From Cellulomonas fimi (lineage in GTDB: Bacteria; Actinomycetota; Actinomycetes; Actinomycetales; Cellulomonadaceae), in assembly GCF_012952065.1 (NCBI RefSeq), contig NZ_JABCJJ010000009.1, positions 1-64,000 on the forward strand: 64,000 bases of DNA, in the 5' to 3' direction. Made by a program: the position numbers and the translations under genes. Each line of letters begins with the position of its first letter. Position 1 is the stretch's first letter. Under the pieces are notes generated by a model. That model ran no database searches. It was not told the origin of the DNA and saw only the letters and a list, made by a program, of their open reading frames with translations. Positions 21,753-29,876 of the stretch are shown here, piece after piece.

Positions 21753-23299
21753 CGGCTCGCGCGCCACGCGTCGTATCGGGCTCGCCACGCGGCGTCCATC
21801 GGGAACAGGCCCTCGACGGGGTGTCCCGCGGCGACCTGCTCGGCGATCCACGCGTCCTCGTCCTCCTGCCGCAGGGTGGCGTCGACGACCTGCGCCACCA
21901 GCGCGGGCGGGATCACGACGACGCCGTCCCGGTCGCCGACGACGACGTCGCCGGGCTGGACGGTCGTCCCCCCGCACGCGACCGTCAGGTCCGCGTCCCA
22001 CGGGACGTGGCGGCGGCCGAGAACGGCGGGGTGGGCGGCGCGGTAGTACACCGGGAGCCCGACGGCGGCGACGGCGTCGTGGTCGCGCACACCGCCGTCG
22101 GTGACGATCCCGGCCGCCCCGCGGGCGTGGGCGCGCAGGGTGAGGATGTCGCCGAGCGTTCCCGCCCCCTCCTCGCCACGCGCCTCGATGACGAGGACCT
22201 CGCCCTCGCCGACCGTGTCGAACGCGCGCTTCTGGGCGTTGTAGCCGCCGCCGTGGCTCGCGAACAGGTCCTCGCGGTTCGGCACGAACCGCAGGGTGCG
22301 GGCGGTGCCGACGAGCTTGGTGCCCGGATGCATGGGTCGCACGCCGTCGACGGTGACGTTGTCCAGGCCCCGCTTGCGCAGCTGCGCGCTGAGCCCGGCC
22401 ACCGGGGCGCGCAGCAGCTTCTCGCGCAGCTCGGGCGTGAGGCGGAACTGTTCCGGCAACGGCAACGGCAACGGCAACAGCAACGGCTCCGGCAACGGCT
22501 CCGGCTCGAGCCCGGCCTCGGAGCGTGACCCCCAGGCCTCGGTGCGCTGGACGTCGTCGACCGCCGGCAGCGAGCCGAGCTCGGCGTCGAACCCGTGCTC
22601 GCCCTGGGTGACGGTCGTGACGAGCCGGCCCGAGGTCGGTGCGCCGGCTGCGGTGGGCGCGTCGACCTCGACCTCGACGACGTCGCCCGGGACGACGACC
22701 GACGAGCCGGCCGGGGTGCCGGTGAGGATGACGTCGCCCGGCTCGAGCGTGAGGTGCTGGGAGAGGTCGGCCACGAGCTGGGCGAGCGGGAAGAGGAGCC
22801 CGGCGGTCGTGTCGTCCTGGCGGAGCACGCCGTTGACCCACGTCCGCAGCCGGAGCGCCGCCGGGTCCAGTGCGCGGGCGTCGAGGAGGTCGGGACCGAG
22901 CGGGGTGAACCCGTCGCCGCCCTTGGAGCGGACGTTGGAGCCCTTGTCGTTCGCCCGCAGGTCGTAGAGGCCGAAGTCGTTCCCGGCGGTCACCCAGGCG
23001 ACGTGGTCCCAGGCGTCGGGGAGCGTCACCCGGCGGGCCGGGGTCCCGACGACGAGCGCGATCTCCCCCTCGAAGGCCAGCAGCTCCGTGCCCTGCGGCC
23101 GCTCGATCGTCCCGCCGGTCGCGGCGACCGAGCTGGAGGGCTTCAGGAAGTAGGAGGGGTGGGCCGGGCGACGGCCGCGCTGGTCGGCCCGCGAGGCGTA
23201 GCTGAGGTGGACCGCGACGACCTTGCCGGGGCGCGCGGGCAGTGCCGAGAACCGGCCGTCCCTGCCATCGGCGTCCTTGCTGGTGGTGTCGTGAGTCAT
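21749..23299 (-). CDS. FAH-family hydrolase/decarboxylase fused to RraA-like domain
   Basis: 516 residues. Residues about 20-250 are a fumarylacetoacetate-hydrolase-fold domain (HPSYFLKPSSSV, AFEGEIALVVG, NDFGLYDLRANDKGSN, GDVILTGTPAGSSVVVPGD) as in HpaG. Residues about 300-516 are RraA-like (TAGxx GGGYNAQKRAF, GIVTDGGVRDHD, DVVVGDRDGVVVIPP), as in HMG/CHA aldolase-decarboxylases. A Pro/Leu repeat linker, coded by a GGCAAC hexamer array, joins them. Classical HpaG has two FAH halves, so the RraA half may replace the decarboxylase function. ATG 23299 has GAGGGAG. Confidence 0.8.
   Translation of the reverse strand: MTHDTTSKDADGRDGRFSALPARPGKVVAVHLSYASRADQRGRRPAHPSYFLKPSSSVAATGGTIERPQGTELLAFEGEIALVVGTPARRVTLPDAWDHVAWVTAGNDFGLYDLRANDKGSNVRSKGGDGFTPLGPDLLDARALDPAALRLRTWVNGVLRQDDTTAGLLFPLAQLVADLSQHLTLEPGDVILTGTPAGSSVVVPGDVVEVEVDAPTAAGAPTSGRLVTTVTQGEHGFDAELGSLPAVDDVQRTEAWGSRSEAGLEPEPLPEPLLLPLPLPLPEQFRLTPELREKLLRAPVAGLSAQLRKRGLDNVTVDGVRPMHPGTKLVGTARTLRFVPNREDLFASHGGGYNAQKRAFDTVGEGEVLVIEARGEEGAGTLGDILTLRAHARGAAGIVTDGGVRDHDAVAAVGLPVYYRAAHPAVLGRRHVPWDADLTVACGGTTVQPGDVVVGDRDGVVVIPPALVAQVVDATLRQEDEDAWIAEQVAAGHPVEGLFPMDAAWRARYDAWRASR
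22455..22508. repeat. Hexanucleotide tandem array (GGCAAC) inside the fusion linker
   Basis: Nine consecutive 6-mers: four GGCAAC, one AGCAAC, then GGCTCC, GGCAAC, GGCTCC, GGCTCG. On the coding (minus) strand they specify an alternating Leu/Pro/Glu-Pro linker. In-frame hexamer changes would alter the linker length without breaking the frame. Confidence 0.85.
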
Positions 23300-23324
23300 G
23301 AGCTCCCTCGCCCCGCGCGTCCGG

Positions 23325-23340
23325 GGATCGTATATGATCG
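23325..23340. promoter_or_regulatory. Palindrome GGATCGTATATGATCG (GntR operator 1)
   Basis: GATCGTATATGATC (23326-23339) is palindromic at 12 of 14 positions and lies 26 bp before the start of the first hpa-operon gene. The same core recurs inverted at 25099-25112. The TATAT centre stands out in a GC-rich setting. Confidence 0.7.
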
Positions 23341-23387
23341 CCGCCGCGCCTGGCAACGGGTGTGTGCCGCACGCGCCTCCCGAGCGG

Positions 23388-25040
23388 TCAGCTGCTCGCC
23401 CGGACGATCTCCTCCCAGAACGGTGCGACCACGGCGCCCGAGATCCGCAGGTCGAGCAGGAGGAACCGCCGGTCCCTCACCGGCCGGGCTCGCCACGCGG
23501 TCAGCGCGTCGAGGTCCCGGACGGCACGGACGACGACGCCGTGCGCGCCGAGGGCGGTGGCCACGCCGGCGAAGTCGACGTCGGGGATGAGCATCGGCTC
23601 CCGGGCCAGGCCCTTGCGGCCGTACAGGTGCATCTCGGCGCTGTACGCGCCGTCGTTCCACACCACGGTGATCCCGCGGCCGCCGGCGACCCGCACGGCC
23701 GACTCGAGGTCCGACAGGGCCATGAGCCCCCCGCCGTCCCCCGTCGTGAGGACCACCGTGGCCTCGGGTCGGGCGAGCGCCGCACCCACGACGCTGGGGA
23801 AGCCCAGGCCGATCGCCTGGAAGGCGCTGCCCACCATGATCATCCGGTCGGGCGAGGACACCGGCCAGTACATGTTGGCCCACCCGAGGAAGTGCCCGCC
23901 GTCCGACACCACGACGCGGTCCTCGGGCAGGAGCTCACCGAGGCGGGCCGCCGCGGAGCGCGGGTCCAGCCGGCCGTCCGCCGCGGTCCCGTCCCCGGGC
24001 TCGTGCCGCCGCGCGGACGCGACGTCGACGGACTCCCGCCACCCGCTCGGCGACGCGCCCTCGAGGGTGGCGTGCTCGGCGACGATCGCCGCCGCGACGG
24101 TCGCGGCGTCGCCGCGGACGTAGCCGCCCACGTGCGGGTGCGTCGCCGCCGGCGCGACGTCGATCTGGAAGACCCGGGTCCCGGGCGCGAAGAGGTCGCC
24201 GAAACGCATGGTGAACTGGTTGAGGGACGCACCGACGACGACCGCGACGTCGGCCTCGCGGACGAGCGCCATCGCCTTCTCCCCGCCGAACCCGCCGGCC
24301 ACGCCGAGGTCGAACTCGCTGCGGGGGAAGATCCCGCGCCCGAGCGCCGTCGTCACGGTGAGCGCACCCGTGGCGTCTGCGAGCGCGCCGAGCGCAGCGC
24401 CCGCCCCCGCCGCCCAGGCGCCGCGGCCGGCGAGGAGCAGCGGCCGGCGCGCGGAGGCGAGCGCCGTCGCGATCTCCTGCACGACCCCGTCGGCGAACGC
24501 CCCGCGAGGGGCGAGCGGCTGCGGCAGGTACGGCGGAAGGGTCTCGGGCACCGGGCCTGCGTCCAGGGCCGCGACGTCGTAGGGGAGGGCGAGCACGGTA
24601 GGCACCCGGTAGGTCAGCGCGTGCTCGACGGCGATCACGGTCGTGGCGGCCGCATCCGCGCGCCCCACGGTGTAGGTCCGGGCGCCGACGGCGGAGGCCA
24701 TCGCGATCTGGTCGACGTCCCACGGGCGTGGCCCCGAGGTCGGCTCGTCGCCGACGACGAGGACGAGCGGCACGTGGGCCTGCACGGCCTCGGCGAGGGC
24801 AGTGAGGGTGTTGGTGAACCCGGCGCCGTAGGTGGTCGTCGCCGCGGCGAGCCTCCCGGAGGCCCGGTGGAGGGAGTCCGCGGCGACGACCGCGCCCGCT
24901 TCGTGCCGGACGGCGGTGAACAGGGCGTCGGTCCCGCACAGGGCGTCGAGGAAGTAGGCGTTGCCGTTGCCCATGACACCGAAGACGTGGTCGACGTGGG
25001 CGGCGAGGGTGACGGCGACGTGCGCGGAAACTGTCGGCAT
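23388..25040 (-). CDS. Thiamine diphosphate-dependent enzyme (acetolactate synthase/decarboxylase-like)
   Basis: 550-residue ThDP enzyme. Pyrimidine domain: VFGVMGNGNAYFLDAL, catalytic Glu in RHEAGAVVAAD. Central domain: PLLLAGRGAWAAGAG. PP domain: GDGGGLMALSDLESAV with NDGAYS as the Mg-ThDP motif. GGGAGG precedes the ATG at 25040. It shares a promoter region and operator with the divergent FAD hydroxylase, so it probably acts on an aromatic 2-oxo acid, for example a hydroxyphenylpyruvate. The exact reaction cannot be told from sequence. Confidence 0.75.
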   Translation of the reverse strand: MPTVSAHVAVTLAAHVDHVFGVMGNGNAYFLDALCGTDALFTAVRHEAGAVVAADSLHRASGRLAAATTTYGAGFTNTLTALAEAVQAHVPLVLVVGDEPTSGPRPWDVDQIAMASAVGARTYTVGRADAAATTVIAVEHALTYRVPTVLALPYDVAALDAGPVPETLPPYLPQPLAPRGAFADGVVQEIATALASARRPLLLAGRGAWAAGAGAALGALADATGALTVTTALGRGIFPRSEFDLGVAGGFGGEKAMALVREADVAVVVGASLNQFTMRFGDLFAPGTRVFQIDVAPAATHPHVGGYVRGDAATVAAAIVAEHATLEGASPSGWRESVDVASARRHEPGDGTAADGRLDPRSAAARLGELLPEDRVVVSDGGHFLGWANMYWPVSSPDRMIMVGSAFQAIGLGFPSVVGAALARPEATVVLTTGDGGGLMALSDLESAVRVAGGRGITVVWNDGAYSAEMHLYGRKGLAREPMLIPDVDFAGVATALGAHGVVVRAVRDLDALTAWRARPVRDRRFLLLDLRISGAVVAPFWEEIVRASS

Positions 25041-25098
25041 GGAACGGACCTCCCGACCAGGGTGGACCGCAGAGGCGTCGTTGCGTCTGCGGCGGCTC

Positions 25099-25112
25099 AT
25101 CATATACGATCC
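25099..25112. promoter_or_regulatory. Palindrome ATCATATACGATCC (GntR operator 2)
   Basis: Inverse copy of the 23325-23338 sequence, placed in the 108-bp divergent space between the ThDP enzyme (start 25040) and the FAD hydroxylase (start 25149). It ties both genes to the hpa operon. Confidence 0.68.
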
Positions 25113-25148
25113 GTCGACCTCGACAGCGGCGTCAGGGGAGTCGGTCCC

Positions 25149-27053
25149 ATGCAGTTCCACCACCACGGATACGTCTCCGGCGACCCGCGCGTCCAGCCCG
25201 CGGCCGGCATCGGTCTCGACCGACCCGAGGAACTCCCCGACGACGTCGACGTCCTCATCGTCGGCACCGGGCCGGCCGGCATGATCGCGGCGGCGCAGCT
25301 CTCCCAGTTCCCCGGCATCAGCACCCGGATCGTCGAACGCCGCGCGGGACGGCTCCCGATCGGGCAGGCGGACGGGATCCAGGCGCGCAGCGTCGAGACG
25401 TTCCAGGCGTTCGGGTTCGCGGGGCGGATCGCCGAGGAGGCATACCGCATCACCGAGATGTGCTTCTGGCACCCGGACCCGGACGACCCGTCGCGAATCG
25501 TCCGGGGTGAGCGGCCGCCAGACGACCCGAGCGGGATCAGCGAGTTCCCGCACCTCATCGTCAACCAGGCGCGGGTGCTCGACTACTTCGCGGAGTACAT
25601 GGCCCACTCGCCCAGCCGGATGAGGCCGGACTACGGCTACGAGTTCCGCGGTCTCGAGCGCTCCGAGGACACCGACCACGTCTCCGTCAGGCTCGTCCGC
25701 ACCGCGGGGGAGCAGGCCGGTCAGGAGAAGGTGGTGCGCGCCAGGTACGTGCTGGGCGCCGACGGCGCCCGGAGCCACGTCCGCGAGGCGATCGGCTGCA
25801 CCATGCAGGGCAACCAGGCGTTCCACGCGTGGGGCGTCATGGACGTCCTGGCCGTGACCGACTTCCCCGACATCCGCACCAAGTGCGCGATCCAGTCGGG
25901 TGCGGGCGGCAGCATCCTGCTGATCCCGCGTGAGGGCGGCTACCTGTTCCGCATGTACGTCGACCTGGGGGAGGTCCGTCCGGAGGACCACGGGGCCGTG
26001 CGCAGCACCACGATCGAGCAGATCATCGCGCGGGCGAACCAGATCCTGCACCCGTACTCGCTCGACGTGCGCGACGTCGCCTGGCACAGCGTGTACGAGG
26101 TCGGGCACCGGATCAGCGACCGGTTCGACGACGTGCCCGTCGAGGAGGTCGGCACGCGCACGCCGCGGGTCTTCATCGCCGGAGACGCCTGCCACACTCA
26201 CAGCGCCAAGGCCGGCCAGGGCATGAACGTCTCCATGCAGGACGGCTTCAACCTGGCCTGGAAGCTCGGCTACGTGCTGTCCGGCCGCAGCCCCGAGAGC
26301 CTGCTGGCGACCTACGCCGCCGAGCGTCACGTCGTCGCGCAGAACCTCATCGACTTCGACCGCGAGTGGTCCACCCTCATGGCGAAGAAGCCCGAGGAGC
26401 TGGGGGAGCCGGGCCTGCTCGCCGACTTCTACGTCCGCACCACCGAGTTCCTCTTCGGCTTCATGACGCAGTACCCGCCGTCGATGGTCGTCGGCGAGCC
26501 GACCCACCAGCGGCTCGCCACGGGCTTCCCGATCGGGAAGCGGTTCAAGTCCGCCCCCGTCGTCCGCGTCGCCGACGCGAACCCGCTGCAGCTCGGGCAC
26601 CAGCACCGGTCCGACGGTCGGTGGCGGGTCTACGCGTTCGCCGACCACGACGCCCCCGGGCGCGGGTCCGCGGTCGAGCGCTGGGCCGAGTGGATGACAG
26701 GCTCACCGGACTCCCCGGTGCTCTCGCACACGCCCGAGGAGGAGGACCTCGACGGCGTCCTCGACGTCAAGGTCGTCTACCAGCAGCGGCACGTCGACGT
26801 GGACATCCGGGCGGTGCCAGGGCTCTTCCTGCCGCGCACCGGGCCGTTCGGGCTCGTCAACTACGAGAAGGTCTTCGCCACGCACCCTGAGGACGACATC
26901 TTCGAGCTGCGCGGCGTGGACCGTGGGGGGTGCGTCGTCGTCGTCCGGCCCGACCAGTACGTCGCGGCGGTCCTGCCGCTGGACGCCACGGACGACCTCG
27001 CGGCGTTCTTCCGTCAGCACCTGCTCATCCGCACCCGGCAGCCGGTCGGGTGA
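25149..27053 (+). CDS. FAD-dependent aromatic monooxygenase (phenol/3-hydroxybenzoate hydroxylase type)
   Basis: 634-residue class A flavoprotein hydroxylase. FAD/NADPH motifs are visible: DVLIVGTGPAGMIAA (GxGxxG), YVLGADGARSHVRE (DG motif) and VFIAGDACHTHSAKAGQGMN (GD motif). A C-terminal thioredoxin-like domain is present (VRPDQYVAAVLPLD), as in phenol 2-monooxygenase and 3-hydroxybenzoate 4-monooxygenase. The start MQFHHHGYVSGDPRV fits the family. It presumably hydroxylates a hydroxyphenylacetate-type compound to the catechol used by HpaD. Confidence 0.8.
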   Translation: MQFHHHGYVSGDPRVQPAAGIGLDRPEELPDDVDVLIVGTGPAGMIAAAQLSQFPGISTRIVERRAGRLPIGQADGIQARSVETFQAFGFAGRIAEEAYRITEMCFWHPDPDDPSRIVRGERPPDDPSGISEFPHLIVNQARVLDYFAEYMAHSPSRMRPDYGYEFRGLERSEDTDHVSVRLVRTAGEQAGQEKVVRARYVLGADGARSHVREAIGCTMQGNQAFHAWGVMDVLAVTDFPDIRTKCAIQSGAGGSILLIPREGGYLFRMYVDLGEVRPEDHGAVRSTTIEQIIARANQILHPYSLDVRDVAWHSVYEVGHRISDRFDDVPVEEVGTRTPRVFIAGDACHTHSAKAGQGMNVSMQDGFNLAWKLGYVLSGRSPESLLATYAAERHVVAQNLIDFDREWSTLMAKKPEELGEPGLLADFYVRTTEFLFGFMTQYPPSMVVGEPTHQRLATGFPIGKRFKSAPVVRVADANPLQLGHQHRSDGRWRVYAFADHDAPGRGSAVERWAEWMTGSPDSPVLSHTPEEEDLDGVLDVKVVYQQRHVDVDIRAVPGLFLPRTGPFGLVNYEKVFATHPEDDIFELRGVDRGGCVVVVRPDQYVAAVLPLDATDDLAAFFRQHLLIRTRQPVG

Positions 27054-27096
27054 CGGCCCGCTCGGGGGCAGCGAGGTAGGCGGCCCAGCGGCGGCC

Positions 27097-27984
27097 CTAC
27101 GCGGCGTCGCGGGCGAGCCGGGCCGGTGTCTCGTCGTCGAACTCGGCGAAGAACCCGGCCACCCGGTCGGTGAGCTCGCCCATGCCGTCGCAGGCGAACA
27201 GGATCGGCTGGTAGTGGCTGATGTCGTAGGCCAGCGTGGCCATCTCGTGGAAGCTCACGGGACGGACGTCCGCGCCACGGAACTCCTCGATCTCCCCGTA
27301 GGAGGAGAGCAGGCCGGCACCATAGGCGCGCAGCTCGCCGTCCTCGTACATGACGCCGAACTCGACGGTGAACCAGAAGACGTCGGCGACGTACTGCAGG
27401 CCCTCGGGCGTCTCGCAACGTCGCGCGGCCTCCCCGGCGCGGCGCTTGACCTCCGCGATCGCCGGGTTGGCGAGCAGATTGCAGTGCCCGACGACCTCGT
27501 GGAGGATGTCCGGCTCCGGCGTGTAGAGCGGTTGCGACGGGTGGCGCAGGTACTGGGTGGAGTGGAACACCCCGTCTGCGAGCGACCCGTAGAAGACGTC
27601 GAGGGGTACCAGCCCGGCGGCCGGATGGAGCCGGAAGCCGCTGAGAGGTTCGAGAGCGGCGCTGACCTCGTCGAGCTGGGGCACGTGGTCGGTGGGGAGG
27701 GCGAGGGCTTCCTTGCCCTCCAGGTAGCCGCAGATCGCGAGCCGCTCGTGCTTCGGGGCAAGCTCGCGGCACACTGTCCGCCAGATCTCGTTCTCCGAGC
27801 CTGTGTACTCCACGCGCGGCACCGGGTCGCCAGGCAGCCACGCGAGCGCCGGGGCGGCGATCTCTTCGCGGCGGCGGCGGTACCCCTGGTCGTTCGCGCC
27901 AGGATGGTCGTCCGCGAGATGGACCGTGACGTCGCCGTTCTCGTCTGCCGTGACGGGGGCGTAGAGCTGTCCCTCTTCGAACAT
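27097..27984 (-). CDS. phhA: Phenylalanine 4-hydroxylase (monomeric bacterial type)
   Basis: 295-residue aromatic amino acid hydroxylase. The iron facial triad is visible as the two His of PDILHEVVGHCNLL and the Glu of FWFTVEFGV. Substrate/pterin loops include SGFRLHPAAGLVP and YLRHPSQPLYTPEP. It converts phenylalanine to tyrosine with tetrahydropterin and O2. It converges on the FAD hydroxylase gene (43 bp between stops), consistent with feeding phenylalanine into the neighbouring catabolic genes. No pterin carbinolamine dehydratase gene is adjacent. Confidence 0.9.
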   Translation of the reverse strand: MFEEGQLYAPVTADENGDVTVHLADDHPGANDQGYRRRREEIAAPALAWLPGDPVPRVEYTGSENEIWRTVCRELAPKHERLAICGYLEGKEALALPTDHVPQLDEVSAALEPLSGFRLHPAAGLVPLDVFYGSLADGVFHSTQYLRHPSQPLYTPEPDILHEVVGHCNLLANPAIAEVKRRAGEAARRCETPEGLQYVADVFWFTVEFGVMYEDGELRAYGAGLLSSYGEIEEFRGADVRPVSFHEMATLAYDISHYQPILFACDGMGELTDRVAGFFAEFDDETPARLARDAA

Positions 27985-28087
27985 GCCCCCGTTGTACGCC
28001 AGAATCCCCAGCGACGCACCCCCCAGGATCGGCCTCCAGCCAGAGGGAGGGCCTCTGAGCCCGGGGCGGTGTCGCGGTGACGGTCCG

Positions 28088-28804
28088 CTAGGTCCCCTGC
28101 ACGGCTGTGGGCGAGCCGGCGCGGATGACGTCGTAGCAGTTGCAGGCGTGGCCGTGGAGGCGGTCGCGGTCGGTGATGGTGATGGTGCCGCGGGTGTAGG
28201 TGATGCAGGCGTCCTTGGCGAGGGTCTGGGCGATCTGGCTGACCGAGGCGCGTCGGACGGCGAGCATCTGGGCGAGGAACTCCTGGGTGAGGTCGAACGT
28301 CGGGCTGTGCATCCGGTCGCTGGTCATGAGCAGCCACCGGGCCGCGCGTTGCAGGGCTGGGTGGATGCGGTTGCAGGCGCTGTTGCGGGCGAGCTGGGTG
28401 AACATGGTCTGGCTGAAGCGGCGCAGCGCTTCGTTGAGCGGGCCGTCGATCGTCTCCGAGCAGCGCAGGAAGTCCTCGGTGCTCATCGCCAGGGCGTGGC
28501 CGCTGACCTGGACCAGAGCGCGTTCGGTGGGTGCGTCGGCGCCGAGGAAGAGGGACAGGCCGACCATCCCTTCGTGCCCGACGGTGGCGACCTCCACGAC
28601 GTCGTCGTCCTCGACGTCGGTCACGATGGACACCACACCGGTGAGTGGGAAGTACACGGTGTGGACAGGGGTGTTCGGCTCGTGGAGCACCGTGCCGAGC
28701 GTCAACGGCTCCTCGCGCAGATGGGTGGCCAGGGTGGTGGCATCGTTCGCGGGGAGGCTGGCGAGGATCGCGTTGCGCTGCGTCTGGTCGAGGCCTGGAG
28801 ACAC
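28088..28804 (-). CDS. Crp/Fnr-family transcriptional regulator
   Basis: 238 residues: cyclic-nucleotide-binding-like barrel (VYFPLTGVVSIVTDVEDDD, VATVGHEGMVGLSLFLG), a long dimer helix, and a winged helix (LTQEFLAQMLAVRRASVSQI, ITYTRGTITITDRDRL). The barrel lacks the canonical cAMP phosphate-binding cassette. Cysteines near residues 128, 192 and at the C-terminus (HACNCYDVI) could be redox-active. GTG 28804 is chosen by family fit. The palindrome TGTGCGGTACCGCACA at 28963 is its likely site. Confidence 0.8.
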   Translation of the reverse strand: MSPGLDQTQRNAILASLPANDATTLATHLREEPLTLGTVLHEPNTPVHTVYFPLTGVVSIVTDVEDDDVVEVATVGHEGMVGLSLFLGADAPTERALVQVSGHALAMSTEDFLRCSETIDGPLNEALRRFSQTMFTQLARNSACNRIHPALQRAARWLLMTSDRMHSPTFDLTQEFLAQMLAVRRASVSQIAQTLAKDACITYTRGTITITDRDRLHGHACNCYDVIRAGSPTAVQGT

Positions 28805-29106
28805 GGTCGCTGCCTTCGATGCGGAGGATCGCACGAGGAAGGCGGCCACCTTCGCTCGTGGTGGATGTCGGCCTGTCCGATGACGTCGGTACGTCGTCGC
28901 GACCCTACGCCTGAACCACGCGGTGCGTGCGGCGCGCCGTCCGATCCAGGCGTCGGGGCCTGTGTGCGGTACCGCACATGTGGCGTACGGTGTGGGGGTA
29001 CGGAGTGAGCAGACACTGTGTGCCGCCCGGTCCATCGGATCGGTGACGCTGTGAGGCAGGGCTCCCGGCCCTGATCTCGAGGCGGCGGCAGCGGGAGCTC
29101 TCCTCG
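28805..29106. other. Divergent intergenic region, crp-like / GAF-ANTAR
   Basis: 302 bp without a gene. It contains the 16-bp palindrome at 28963-28978, followed by GTACGGTGTGGGGGTACGG, a possible -10 region for the rightward genes. The stretch beyond shows no further structure. Confidence 0.5.
28963..28978. promoter_or_regulatory. Perfect palindrome TGTGCGGTACCGCACA (Crp/Fnr operator)
   Basis: Perfect 16-bp palindrome with TGTG/CACA outer arms, the general form of Crp/Fnr binding sites. It lies 159 bp before the Crp/Fnr gene start and 129 bp before the GAF-ANTAR gene. Confidence 0.68.
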
Positions 29107-29868
29107 GTGTCGTGCCTCCGCGAACGGGGGTCCCAGGTGACCGCGGATGTGCCTGTCAACCTGCCGCTGGCCGATGAGCTGGCTCTGGTGTTCGCCCGTT
29201 TGTCTGGTGTGCTGCTGTCCCAGGAGACGGTGGACACGTCGCTGCGGCTGATCTGCGAGCTGGCGCAGTTGACGTTGCCGGACTCCTCCGGTGCGGGCGT
29301 GACGCTGGTCGACGCCCAAGGTAGTCGGACCACAGCGGCGTCGGACCAGGTCGCCGAGCGAGCAGACGCGTTGCAGTACGAGCTGCACGAGGGCCCCTGC
29401 CTGACGGCGGCGGCGCACCGGGTGGTGGTGCGGGTCGACGACATCGAGCATGACTCCCGGTGGCCGCGGTGGGCGCGGGCCGTGCAGCCGCTGGGCGTGC
29501 ACGCGACGTTGAGCTCTCCGATGATCGCCGGCGACGTCACCCTGGGGGCGATCAAGGTCTACGGGCGCCGTCCCGGGGTGTACGACGCGGACTCCGAGCG
29601 CACCCTGACGCTGTTCGCCGCCCAGGCGGCGATCATGGTCGCGAACGTGCAGTCCCTGGAGGCCGCCCGCCGGCTCAGCGACCAGCTGAAGGACGCCTTG
29701 CGCACCCGCGACGTCATCGCCACCGCCAAGGGTGTCTTGGTCGGCCGCGAGGGCGTGGACCAGGAGACGGCGTTCGCCCGGCTGGTGAGCATGTCCCAGC
29801 GGGACGGCAAGAAGCTGCGTGACGTCGCGGAGCTCGTCGTCCGCTCAGCCGTCCGCCGCCGGCGCTGA
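29107..29868 (+). CDS. GAF-ANTAR domain sensor / RNA-binding antiterminator
   Basis: 253 residues (GTG 29107 with GGGAG upstream; GTG 29137 is an equal candidate). GAF domain at about 20-175 (LRLICELAQLTLPDSSGAGV, LHEGPCLTAAAHRVVVRVDD, VTLGAIKVYGRRPG). A C-terminal ANTAR three-helix domain follows (LKDALRTRDVIATAKGVL, QETAFARLVSMSQRDGKKLR). ANTAR proteins bind paired RNA hairpins to prevent termination. It starts a rightward signalling cluster. Confidence 0.83.
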   Translation: MSCLRERGSQVTADVPVNLPLADELALVFARLSGVLLSQETVDTSLRLICELAQLTLPDSSGAGVTLVDAQGSRTTAASDQVAERADALQYELHEGPCLTAAAHRVVVRVDDIEHDSRWPRWARAVQPLGVHATLSSPMIAGDVTLGAIKVYGRRPGVYDADSERTLTLFAAQAAIMVANVQSLEAARRLSDQLKDALRTRDVIATAKGVLVGREGVDQETAFARLVSMSQRDGKKLRDVAELVVRSAVRRRR

Positions 29869-29876
29869 GGGTCGTC

